NCBI GenBank assembly: GCA_001604385.1
Contig: LVBK01000011.1
Coordinates: 45,820-109,819, forward strand
Direction: 5' to 3'
Length of the DNA stretch: 64,000 nucleotides
DNA from: Spirochaetales bacterium Spiro_09
GTDB taxonomy: Bacteria; Spirochaetota; Spirochaetia; Treponematales; Treponemataceae
Shown here: piece after piece, positions 57,732 to 64,000 of the stretch
Numbering within the stretch: position 1 is the stretch's first letter
How the letters are laid out: each line of letters begins with the position of its first letter
Position numbers and translations under genes: made by a program
The notes under the pieces: generated by a model
Seen by the model: the letters and a program-made list of their open reading frames with translations, nothing else
Databases searched by the model: none
Told to the model about the DNA's origin: nothing

Positions 57732-58433
57732 CTAGTTCTTTTGTACGGGAGTTGAAACCCATAAACCCCGTTCATTTTCCACAACGGCATAAAAACTGAC
57801 GGCGGGGTCAGTTTTTGTTTGCTCGATATCAAGAAAGGCGAATCCCGGATCAGAACTGCCGCGAGGCCGGGCAGGACTTCCCGGATTGAGCACCATGATA
57901 TGGTCATACTGCTCACAATATTGTACGTGGGTATGGCCAAAAACGGCAATATCGCAATTCATCGCATGAGCGGAGTCCGTTAAAATGTCGGTACTGACAT
58001 CAACCGAATACCGGTGTCCGTGAACCAGCAAAATATTCCAGCCGGCGGCTCGCAGTATCTGGCGCTGTGGCACCATGATATTGGCAAACGGAACTGTATC
58101 ATCCCGCACGGATGCGGTCTTTTTCAGGCTGATGCGATATTGGTCACCGTCACCGTTCCCCGCAACAAAGGCAACGACCGGCGGGAGCGCTTCCCTGAGC
58201 CGATCGGATTCATAGGCATTTTCAATATAATGGACAATGTCCCACATGCCGTCACCGGCAAAAAGCAATGCGGACGATTCCGGACCGAATTCGCGGACTA
58301 TTGCCTCAAACACGTCATAATGGCCGTGAGTATCGGAGACCACAAGTATGCGCGCGGCATCTGCACGCGAAAGAGAATCGCTTTCATCGACAGAGCCGAG
58401 TATTCCGCTCGCCGCCTGCTCAAGAGTATTCAT
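57732..58433 (-). CDS. Metallophosphoesterase, YfcE-like
   Basis: This is a 233-residue calcineurin-like phosphoesterase. Metal motifs are SDTHGHYD (about residue 33-40), FAGDG (about 58-62), GNGD (about 92-95, with Gly in place of the usual His of GNHD), VHGHRY and FGHTHVQY. Phosphodiesterases of this type act on small phosphodiesters. The start overlaps the stop of the lipoprotein gene by 4 bases. The first 25 residues are a short extension. Confidence 0.88.
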   Translation of the reverse strand: MNTLEQAASGILGSVDESDSLSRADAARILVVSDTHGHYDVFEAIVREFGPESSALLFAGDGMWDIVHYIENAYESDRLREALPPVVAFVAGNGDGDQYRISLKKTASVRDDTVPFANIMVPQRQILRAAGWNILLVHGHRYSVDVSTDILTDSAHAMNCDIAVFGHTHVQYCEQYDHIMVLNPGSPARPRGSSDPGFAFLDIEQTKTDPAVSFYAVVENERGLWVSTPVQKN

Positions 58434-59173
58434 TGTACGGCTCCTGAACCATTCATTGCGATCACCAGGTGGTTGCGGGAACGAATACCGGTATCGGGAT
58501 CCTTCCAGGCTGACACAGTCCAGCTGGAACCGACAGACTGGTTTCGCGAAGCCTCGCGAGCCAGTTTCAGGGCTGCTGAAAAACGATCGGGAGCAGGAGA
58601 AGAATCGGTTTCAAGGGCAAGGACAGACACATAGAGCAGGGATGAAAGTTCGGTTGCCGGGATACTGAAGGCCGTATCCTCCGCCTCGCCTGACAGTATG
58701 TCCGAAGCAGCCGGAAGATCGAGGACCAGGTCGGAGACTGCCTCGACAGGAAGAACTTCGTCCATGGGGAATACGCTGAGTATCTGTATCTCGGGATCGC
58801 TCGCCCTGAACCGCTCCAGTTCCCGGACACTGCGCTCAGGAACGGCAACCGTGACGAGGATGCGGACAGGAGAGAGCCCCCTAACCTCTTCAATAGTAGT
58901 AACCGAAAGGACCGCACCTCCATCCGCGAACTGACCGAATTCGGCGTGAAGATCGTCCAGAATATCGCGACGGTCACTCCAGGAAGGACCGAGCCAGACC
59001 GCGATATAGCGTCCGTCCGGTTTCCGCCTGAATGAACGCTCAACGCCCCGGGACCCGGGCTGTGCTTCACCGGAGGCAGTTTGTTTGCCGAAGGAACCGA
59101 AACAGCCGGAAAGAGAAAGGACGAATAGAGTAATAGCGATCACTGCAGTAAGGAATAATCCACGATTCATCAT
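58430..59173 (-). CDS. Lipoprotein of unknown function
   Basis: This is a 247-residue protein with a lipoprotein signal peptide: MNRGLFLTAVIAITLFVLSL then SGC, giving lipidation at Cys24. The mature part (about 50-247) has SWSDRRDILDDLHAEFGQF, a periplasmic substrate-binding-like sequence, but I cannot name a family. ATG is at 59173 or the adjacent 59170. TATTAT sits 7 bases before, with no ribosome binding site at usable distance. It is co-transcribed with the phosphoesterase. Confidence 0.75.
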   Translation of the reverse strand: MMNRGLFLTAVIAITLFVLSLSGCFGSFGKQTASGEAQPGSRGVERSFRRKPDGRYIAVWLGPSWSDRRDILDDLHAEFGQFADGGAVLSVTTIEEVRGLSPVRILVTVAVPERSVRELERFRASDPEIQILSVFPMDEVLPVEAVSDLVLDLPAASDILSGEAEDTAFSIPATELSSLLYVSVLALETDSSPAPDRFSAALKLAREASRNQSVGSSWTVSAWKDPDTGIRSRNHLVIAMNGSGAVQ

Positions 59174-59180
59174 TTGTAGG

Positions 59181-59209
59181 ATAATACTCCTTTCACTGCC
59201 GATTGAAAA
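59181..59209 (-). promoter_or_regulatory. Lipoprotein promoter (leaderless)
   Basis: Reading on the minus strand: -35 TTTTCA (59204-59209), 17-bp spacer, TATTAT (59181-59186), then 7 bases to ATG 59173. Its -35 bases are also the -35 of the opposite gene. Confidence 0.5.
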
Positions 59210-59231
59210 GCATTATATAATCTGTTACTCT
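59203..59231 (+). promoter_or_regulatory. Na/Pi cotransporter promoter (leaderless)
   Basis: -35 TTGAAA (59203-59208), 17-bp spacer, extended -10 TGT-TACTCT (hexamer 59226-59231), then 6 bases to ATG 59238. A separate TATAAT at 59216-59221 would give a leader of about 10 nt. Confidence 0.45.
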
Positions 59232-59237
59232 GGCAAA

Positions 59238-60899
59238 ATGGCAGCAATATCCACCATTTTTTATATCATCGGAAGCCTTGGCCTTTTGATGTATGGCATG
59301 AAACTGATGAGCGACGGTATTCAAAAGAGCGCGGGTGAAGGTCTTCACCGCATTTTGAATCTCATGACAGCCAACCGCTTCGCCGCCGTCATGACCGGAC
59401 TGGGTATTACCGCCATCGTCCAGTCTTCCAGCGCGACTACCGTCATGACCGTTTCATTCGTAAACGCAGGTCTGTTGACGCTGAAACAGTCCATCGGCGT
59501 TATCTTCGGCGCGAACATCGGAACTACCATCACCGCCTGGATCGTTGCCCTCATCGGTTTCAAATTCAAGCTGTCAATTCTGGCTATTCCCGCCTTCGGC
59601 ATTGGCTATTTTCTGACCTTCTTCAAACGGCTTAAACGGGAAGATATCGGAGAAGCGCTCATGGGCTTCGGCCTCCTGTTTTTGGGACTTGATCTTCTTT
59701 CAGGTTCCATGCCAAACCTGAGCGCCGACCAGATTCACTTTCTCGCCTGGTTTACCGACAAGGGCACACTGGGTCTTCTTGCCGGAGTTTTCGCAGGCCT
59801 CCTGATCACGGTCATCCTGCACTCGTCAAGCGCATCAACAGCGGTTATTTTGACCCTGTCCCACAACGGCATGCTCACCTGGGAATTTGCCGCGGCCATG
59901 GTGTTGGGAAGCAATATCGGCACCACCATTGACGCCGTCATCGCCTCGGTCGGCACAAAGCTGAACGCCCGCCGGGCCGCCGCGGTACACGTGCTATTTA
60001 ATGTAACCGGTACAGTCATAGCCATGATCTTCTTCCGGCCGTTCCTGGCCCTGGTCGAAATTATAGTCCCGGGTGGCATGAACAACGACTCTATTGCCAC
60101 CAACCTTGCCATGCTGCATACCATCTTCAATGTCATCAATACTCTTCTGTTTATTCCCTTTGTCAACCACATTACCCGTTTGGTGGAACTGGTTATCAAG
60201 CCGGGTGAACATGAACCGCCGACAACCTATACTCTTGACTTCCCCGAAGTAGGCATGCGCGAAAACGCGGAATCCTGTGTATTCCGCGCGGAACGGGAAA
60301 TTGTCGCCATGTCCGAGGTAGTCCGCAGCATGTTTGCCTCGTTGTGTCCCCTCTTTGAACAACCCGACAAGGAAACAACGGCCCTTACTGTCGAGAAATT
60401 GGGACAGACCGAAGACTACGCTGACCAGATGCAGCAGTCACTGTCAGAATTCCTCGTAAAAACCTCACAACTGCCCCTTTCGGACAAGACCAAAACGAAT
60501 GTTCGAAACATGCTTCGCATAGTTGACGATCTTGAAAGCATGACCGACGACATTTTCATGATTTCGATCCTTCTGCAGCGCAGCATCGATAAAAAAATGT
60601 CCTTTAAAAAGGACGATATGGATCGTCTGCGGCCTTACGTCAAGATTGTCGAAAGCTTCCTGGAATTCGTACATGGAAATCTGAATAAACCCCTTTCACG
60701 GGATCAGCTTGAAATTGCCCAAAACATCGAGGATCAGATAGACCAGTTCCGCAAAAATCTGAAGAAGATTGCGCGCAAACGCCTTGAGGAAGGTGCGGAT
60801 GTCCGTGCGGAACTTCTGTATATCGACATTATCCGTAACATTGAAAAAATCGGTGACCATGCGTTCAGCATTTCGGAAGCCCTTGCAACAACCGTCTAG
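59238..60899 (+). CDS. Na/Pi cotransporter family protein with PhoU-like domain
   Basis: This is a 553-residue protein. The membrane half (about 1-330) has the Na/Pi-cotransporter (NptA-like) repeats VQSSSATTVMTVSFVNAG (about 55-72) and LHSSSASTAVILTLS (about 193-207), the paired QSSS / HSSS motifs of this family. The C-terminal part (about 345-553) is helical and PhoU-like. It would take up phosphate with Na+. The start is placed at 59238, since the longer frame from 59085 overlaps the opposite lipoprotein gene. Confidence 0.88.
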   Translation: MAAISTIFYIIGSLGLLMYGMKLMSDGIQKSAGEGLHRILNLMTANRFAAVMTGLGITAIVQSSSATTVMTVSFVNAGLLTLKQSIGVIFGANIGTTITAWIVALIGFKFKLSILAIPAFGIGYFLTFFKRLKREDIGEALMGFGLLFLGLDLLSGSMPNLSADQIHFLAWFTDKGTLGLLAGVFAGLLITVILHSSSASTAVILTLSHNGMLTWEFAAAMVLGSNIGTTIDAVIASVGTKLNARRAAAVHVLFNVTGTVIAMIFFRPFLALVEIIVPGGMNNDSIATNLAMLHTIFNVINTLLFIPFVNHITRLVELVIKPGEHEPPTTYTLDFPEVGMRENAESCVFRAEREIVAMSEVVRSMFASLCPLFEQPDKETTALTVEKLGQTEDYADQMQQSLSEFLVKTSQLPLSDKTKTNVRNMLRIVDDLESMTDDIFMISILLQRSIDKKMSFKKDDMDRLRPYVKIVESFLEFVHGNLNKPLSRDQLEIAQNIEDQIDQFRKNLKKIARKRLEEGADVRAELLYIDIIRNIEKIGDHAFSISEALATTV

Positions 60900-60921
60900 C
60901 GCAAAAGAGAGCGGAGAACTT

Positions 60922-61548
60922 TTACCAGAGTCCCCGCTCGGCTCCGATTGTTGTCTGCGGGCCATGGCCCGGTAATACCCGGGTACAGGCCGGCAGAGTC
61001 ATCAAGAAAGAAAGGCTTTCCACAAGCTGTTCAGCAGACCCGCCCGGTCCATCTGTTCTGCCAATTCCGTGTCGGAACAGCGTGTCACCAGATATCAACA
61101 CATCATCGCGATACAGACAGATAGAGCCCGGACTGTGGCCCGGGGTATGATACACCTCCCAGCCCTCGACCTCCTCGCCGTCTGCCACCGTGCGGCCAAG
61201 AGCCGGTATGTCACCCTTCATGTCCCTGACCAGGAAACCGGCACCCAATTCATCGAAAAATTGCTGATGTCGCTCACGACCGCCCGGACCGAACCATTGA
61301 GAATCGTCCCCGTGGGCAATGACCGGAACGCGGGGCCATAATTCGGTTAGTTCTCCCAGGGCAGCCAGATGATCAAAATGTCCATGCGTAAGCAAAAAAC
61401 ACCCGGGTGCAAAGCCCGTTTTCCGAATGTATGCTATAATTTTATCTGCATCTCCGCCCGGATCAACTACCATAATCCTGTTGGCGGACAGCGGAATAAA
61501 CCACGTATTAACGGATAAGGAACCGGTTGCCAGAACTGATATTTCCAT
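60922..61548 (-). CDS. MBL-fold metallo-hydrolase (glyoxalase II-like)
   Basis: This is a 208-residue metallo-beta-lactamase fold hydrolase. The metal motif THGHFDHLAALGEL (about residue 54-67) supplies the HxHxDH ligands; GHSPGS, ISGDTLF and PGHGPQT carry the other ligands. Length and motifs match small thiolesterase-like hydrolases. ATG 61548 was chosen because the longer frame (61701) lies over the promoter of the opposite gene. It ends 22 bases from the end of the Na/Pi gene. Probably leaderless. Confidence 0.88.
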   Translation of the reverse strand: MEISVLATGSLSVNTWFIPLSANRIMVVDPGGDADKIIAYIRKTGFAPGCFLLTHGHFDHLAALGELTELWPRVPVIAHGDDSQWFGPGGRERHQQFFDELGAGFLVRDMKGDIPALGRTVADGEEVEGWEVYHTPGHSPGSICLYRDDVLISGDTLFRHGIGRTDGPGGSAEQLVESLSFLMTLPACTRVLPGHGPQTTIGAERGLW

Positions 61549-61554
61549 GCACCA

Positions 61555-61583
61555 ATTATACCGGGAAGGAGTGTTCATGATAA
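61555..61583 (-). promoter_or_regulatory. MBL hydrolase promoter (leaderless)
   Basis: Reading on the minus strand: -35 TTATCA (61578-61583), 17-bp spacer, perfect TATAAT (61555-61560), then 6 bases to ATG 61548. It overlaps the start of the opposite membrane-protein gene. Confidence 0.65.
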
Positions 61584-62326
61584 GGGAGCTGGCTCTGGTC
61601 GCAGGGGTTGCCCTTCTCTGGTACGTCATATTCCCCCGCCTGGCGCGAACAATGGCCCGAAGGAAAACCGAAAAACGCATTTCTTTCCTCAAAAAATGCA
61701 TTCAAAGCTCTGAAGCAATCTATCTCTTTTCCGGTTTTTCCGGGCAAGCACTTGAATGTACGCAGGAACATACATCCAGCGCTATACAGATTGAACCCGG
61801 CAAAACACGTTTCTTCTTATTGGACCGTTCACATATTTTACATGAGCTTGAATGGCGCAATGTACAAACCCTTCGCAGCGGAACGCCCCTTTTGTATACA
61901 GAGGTTCCCGGATGGCCGCGAAAAGCAGTGTGCGTCATTCAGGACGGCCGTGCGGACATTCCATTTCGTACATTGATATCCGCCCTGACTCCGGCACAGC
62001 ATATTCCCCGCGATGATACGCACTGGTTTACCGCCTTCGGTATTTTCTTCAGCGCTCTCCTCTTTTTGCGTTTTCTGCAGCTTGAGGAATCTGACTTCCC
62101 GGGACTTGCAGCCCTCCTGGCCATTTTCGGAAGACTTCTTCCCTGGTTTCCCCCTGGTCTGGTTCTTACCCTCGGAGCGCACTGGCTGTATCACCTGACG
62201 GATGACGATGAAAAAAAAAGCCGGAGACGTAGAATCTCCGGCAATATTATGGAAATAGCGGGAATTTTACTCAATATCGCCGCTTTCTTCTTCCTGATAG
62301 TCAAAACCGGCTTCAGTTTCCGCTGA
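61577..62326 (+). CDS. Membrane protein of unknown function
   Basis: This is a 249-residue protein with a signal-anchor-like helix (MIRELALVAGVALLWYVIF) and a soluble part (about 25-140). Two or more C-terminal helices follow (about 153-170, 178-200, and 230-247 after a Lys/Arg-rich loop, DDDEKKSRRRR). I do not recognise a family. GGAG lies 6 bases before ATG 61577. The last 60 bases overlap the convergent RNA-binding gene, and its own 3' part carries that gene's terminator. Confidence 0.6.
   Translation: MIRELALVAGVALLWYVIFPRLARTMARRKTEKRISFLKKCIQSSEAIYLFSGFSGQALECTQEHTSSAIQIEPGKTRFFLLDRSHILHELEWRNVQTLRSGTPLLYTEVPGWPRKAVCVIQDGRADIPFRTLISALTPAQHIPRDDTHWFTAFGIFFSALLFLRFLQLEESDFPGLAALLAIFGRLLPWFPPGLVLTLGAHWLYHLTDDDEKKSRRRRISGNIMEIAGILLNIAAFFFLIVKTGFSFR
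62211..62242 (-). terminator. Intrinsic terminator of the DbpA-domain gene inside the convergent gene
   Basis: On the minus strand GCCGGAGA (62235-62242) pairs with TCTCCGGC (62220-62227) over 8 bp with a 7-nt loop, followed by nine U. It lies 24 bases after the stop of the RNA-binding gene. Confidence 0.85.
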
Positions 62327-62971
62327 ATTCTCTTCCTGTACACCGGTGTCATCCTGATCTTCCTTCTTCCGGGAAAAACTGACAACCAGTTTACGACCGC
62401 GGTATTCGATGTCGTTCAATTCCTCGATAATTTTCCCTGCGTCTTCGGTAATGACCTGTACAAACGAATAATTATCCAGAACGCGTATCTCGCCAATGTG
62501 ATCCCGGTCCATTTCAACATGCTGCATAATCAGGCTGATAAGATCCCGCGGATACACCCTGCGGTTTCGCCCGATACTGACAAAGAGCGTTGTTGACACA
62601 TCTTCGCTCAACGCAACCGGCCGGCTTTCGCTTTGACGGGCTTTTCGCTCCTCGGAAGCAGCAGGCTGCGTGACATTCCGTGCTGCGCGTTCTGGCCGTT
62701 CAGCCTTTGCCGGCCGTTCTTTTCGGGAATTCCGTGAGGAACGTTCCTTGCGGCCGGAAGAATTCCGCCCGGAGAAAGAACCATCTGACAGTTGTTTGAG
62801 AGCCCAGGCCGCAAAATAGGAACGCAGGGTAAAAGGAACACCCTTGCGGAACAGGCGGCGATAGACATTGAGCTCGAGAGGATCCTCTTCGGTACGGATT
62901 GCCTGTACCGCTTCCTGAAGCAGGGACAGGATATGATCCTCGTTCAATTCAGTGTTTTGCTTGTTTGCCAC
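62267..62971 (-). CDS. RNA-binding protein with DbpA-type RRM, no helicase
   Basis: This is a 234-residue protein. The N-terminal 70 residues are helical, then a basic Arg/Lys/Glu-rich linker follows (about 70-125). The C-terminal RRM-like domain (about 128-205) has TTLFVSIGRNRRVYPRDLIS and SFVQVITEDAGKIIEELN, as in the C-terminal RNA-binding domain of DbpA helicases; a Glu-rich tail ends the protein. No DEAD motif is present, so it is a stand-alone RNA-binding protein. The start is GTG 62971, with AGGAG about 10 bases upstream; a longer frame would overlap the next gene. Confidence 0.75.
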   Translation of the reverse strand: MANKQNTELNEDHILSLLQEAVQAIRTEEDPLELNVYRRLFRKGVPFTLRSYFAAWALKQLSDGSFSGRNSSGRKERSSRNSRKERPAKAERPERAARNVTQPAASEERKARQSESRPVALSEDVSTTLFVSIGRNRRVYPRDLISLIMQHVEMDRDHIGEIRVLDNYSFVQVITEDAGKIIEELNDIEYRGRKLVVSFSRKKEDQDDTGVQEENSAETEAGFDYQEEESGDIE

Positions 62972-63017
62972 AATAAAAAATCTCCTGATGTCATCATGCC
63001 ATAAATAAGCTGCTTGC

Positions 63018-63923
63018 TCAATGGGAAACCGATTTGGACAAATCGAGGGCGCGCATATGTCCCATGGAGACGAACCCGAAACGATCCAGTACAGGTAAAA
63101 AGAGATCCGGAATAACCGGATTGGTGAACAATAACCAGCGAAATCCCTTTTCCGTCCAGTGCCGGATAGTACGGGACAAGAGCTCCCGACCAAGACCCAA
63201 TCCGCGATATTCGGGATACACGCCGATAAAGGTAATGTGCGCGCTGAGCAAGCTGTCATCGGGAAGCGGACAGGATACCGTCAGACCGGAAAGTTCGCCC
63301 TCGGCATTTTCGGCGACAATGATAAGATCATCCTCCGCGCGGTAGCTGCGTATCCGGTTGCACAACTCAAAAACCGCATCGGATAGCATGACCGGGAGGT
63401 CCTCGGCGATCTCCCGGTCAAGAGACCCGACAAGCCCGTCGATCAGGCTCGTGTCTTCATCGTCAAAGACCCGGAAGACAAAATCATTTTGCAGAATATC
63501 CCCGGTATCTTCCGGCTCAAGACCGATGCGCTCAATGCCCCAATAATCGCGCAGGCTGTTGTACCAGTCACTGACCGCATTCTTCATCTGGCGATCCTTG
63601 AACTGAAACCACAGTTTTTCTACCTCAGGTGCGTTTTTCAGGCAGTTCTTGAAATTTCTGAACACACCATGACCCGAAGAAAGGGCAAGACGCAATTCCT
63701 CCCGCACAACCGGATTCCGCAATTGGGCAACAAAGCGCTCCATCATCCTGAATCCGCTGACGGAATCCCATTGGGGTATGCTATAAAACCGGCTCTCGTC
63801 GGCGGCCTGATCGGTGGCAGGAATGCAGCGCAGTTCCTGGCTGTCAAACATATGAAGACCGGTCTGATCCTCCATGGCGAAGATGATTTCATCCATCAAT
63901 TCGCCGGTCATCTCAAATTCCAT
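63018..63923 (-). CDS. UPF0158 and GNAT acetyltransferase fusion
   Basis: This is a 301-residue protein with two parts. Residues about 8-125 look like a UPF0158 domain (MDEIIFAMEDQTGLHMFD, then SVSGFRMMERFVAQL). Residues about 180-301 look like a GNAT N-acetyltransferase, with the acetyl-CoA loop EYRGLGLGRELLSRT (about 243-257). The acceptor is unknown. The start is ATG 63923. A TAAAAT extended -10 is 9 bases upstream, and no Shine-Dalgarno sequence is seen. It lies 46 bases upstream of the RNA-binding gene. Confidence 0.75.
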   Translation of the reverse strand: MEFEMTGELMDEIIFAMEDQTGLHMFDSQELRCIPATDQAADESRFYSIPQWDSVSGFRMMERFVAQLRNPVVREELRLALSSGHGVFRNFKNCLKNAPEVEKLWFQFKDRQMKNAVSDWYNSLRDYWGIERIGLEPEDTGDILQNDFVFRVFDDEDTSLIDGLVGSLDREIAEDLPVMLSDAVFELCNRIRSYRAEDDLIIVAENAEGELSGLTVSCPLPDDSLLSAHITFIGVYPEYRGLGLGRELLSRTIRHWTEKGFRWLLFTNPVIPDLFLPVLDRFGFVSMGHMRALDLSKSVSH

Positions 63924-63929
63924 ATACGT

Positions 63930-63961
63930 TTGATTTTACCATGGATTATTCTTATTATAAA
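63930..63961. promoter_or_regulatory. Interlocked divergent promoters at the right edge
   Basis: Minus strand: TTTATA (63956-63961), 17-bp spacer, extended TGG-TAAAAT (63933-63938), then 9 bases to ATG 63923. Plus strand: TTGATT (63930-63935), 17-bp spacer, TATTAT (63953-63958). Each -35 overlaps the other strand's -10, so both cannot be open together. Confidence 0.5.
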
Positions 63962-63992
63962 GAAGAACTCATTTCCATAAAGGAGGAATGAC

Positions 63993-64000
63993 ATGAGCAC
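63993..64000 (+). CDS. Start of an unidentified gene
   Basis: AAGGAGG lies at 63980-63986, six bases before ATG 63993, and the frame begins Met-Ser-Thr or similar before the window ends. Only about two codons are visible, so the product cannot be named. The upstream promoter gives a leader of about 28 nt. Confidence 0.5.

Noticed and set aside
59216..59221. Perfect TATAAT before the Na/Pi gene
   Set aside because: No -35 lies at a suitable distance, whereas the TTGAAA-17-TACTCT pair with extended -10 fits better. It cannot be excluded as a second start.
60909..60957. GAGCGG/CCGCTC inverted repeat at the end of the Na/Pi gene as a terminator
   Set aside because: No U-tract follows, and the stem lies in the coding end of the convergent MBL gene.

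Overview
The window looks like a 64 kb piece of a moderately GC-rich, free-living or gut-type spirochaete (Treponema/Spirochaeta-like, phylum Spirochaetota). The pointers are a giant coiled-coil protein of the kind found only in spirochaetes, the carD-ispD-ispF run, an HPr kinase/HPr/RpoN cluster, type III glutamine synthetase, several TPR and LamG envelope proteins and an anaerobe-type acyl-CoA dehydratase/activase. No phage, transposon, CRISPR array or rRNA was seen. This is a housekeeping chromosomal segment, densely packed, with many 1-4 bp gene overlaps. One tRNA (Leu, anticodon CAA) is present.

Layout. 1-2.7 kb (+): end of a peptide-binding protein, then carD-ispD-ispF. 2.7-19.1 kb (-): one long same-strand block: acyl-CoA dehydratase/activase, NlpC/P60-like exported protein, YbgF-like TPR protein, beta-barrel protein, ExbB, ExbD, TonB, a HAD phosphatase and the 1352-residue coiled-coil protein. 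19.2-23.4 kb: murJ (+), a GPH-type transporter (-) and a Xaa-Pro peptidase (+). 23.5-30.9 kb (-): LamG protein, TPR protein, then a three-gene FAD/iron-sulfur oxidoreductase set (GlpA-like, GlpB-like, DUF1667). 30.9-42 kb: uvrC (+), holA (-), and rpoN-hpf / hprK-ptsH-HAMP protein (-). Divergent from these lie DUF1015, a PilZ protein and a divergent RelA/SpoT-like protein (+). 42-44.5 kb: tRNA-Leu, metal-exporting ATPase and its ArsR/CadC repressor (-). 44.6-57.4 kb: DUF2721 (+), glutamine synthetase III, GH18 protein, uracil permease, YkgJ protein (-), SDR (+), gltD and gltB (-). 57.7-64 kb: phosphodiesterase and lipoprotein (-), Na/Pi transporter (+), MBL hydrolase (-), membrane protein (+), DbpA-domain RNA-binding protein and UPF0158-GNAT protein (-), and the start of one more gene (+).

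Nitrogen assimilation (glnN, gltBD) and global control (rpoN, HPr/HprK, HPF) are both present. The two nitrogen loci share a motif just downstream of the -10 box. In addition, glnN has a hairpin that hides its ribosome binding site, and gltB has an intrinsic terminator in a roughly 280-nt leader.

The most general unexplained signal is the start architecture. At about 14 transcription units a recognisable -35/-10 promoter places the -10 hexamer only 5-9 bases before the ATG, and no Shine-Dalgarno sequence is seen (pepP is the one ambiguous case). This implies leaderless or nearly leaderless mRNAs. Genes inside operons, and the metabolically regulated genes, mostly have a Shine-Dalgarno sequence or are translationally coupled. 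Several divergent gene pairs have interlocked promoters in intergenic gaps of 44-108 bp. All promoter, terminator and RNA-structure calls were made by eye and have not been tested.
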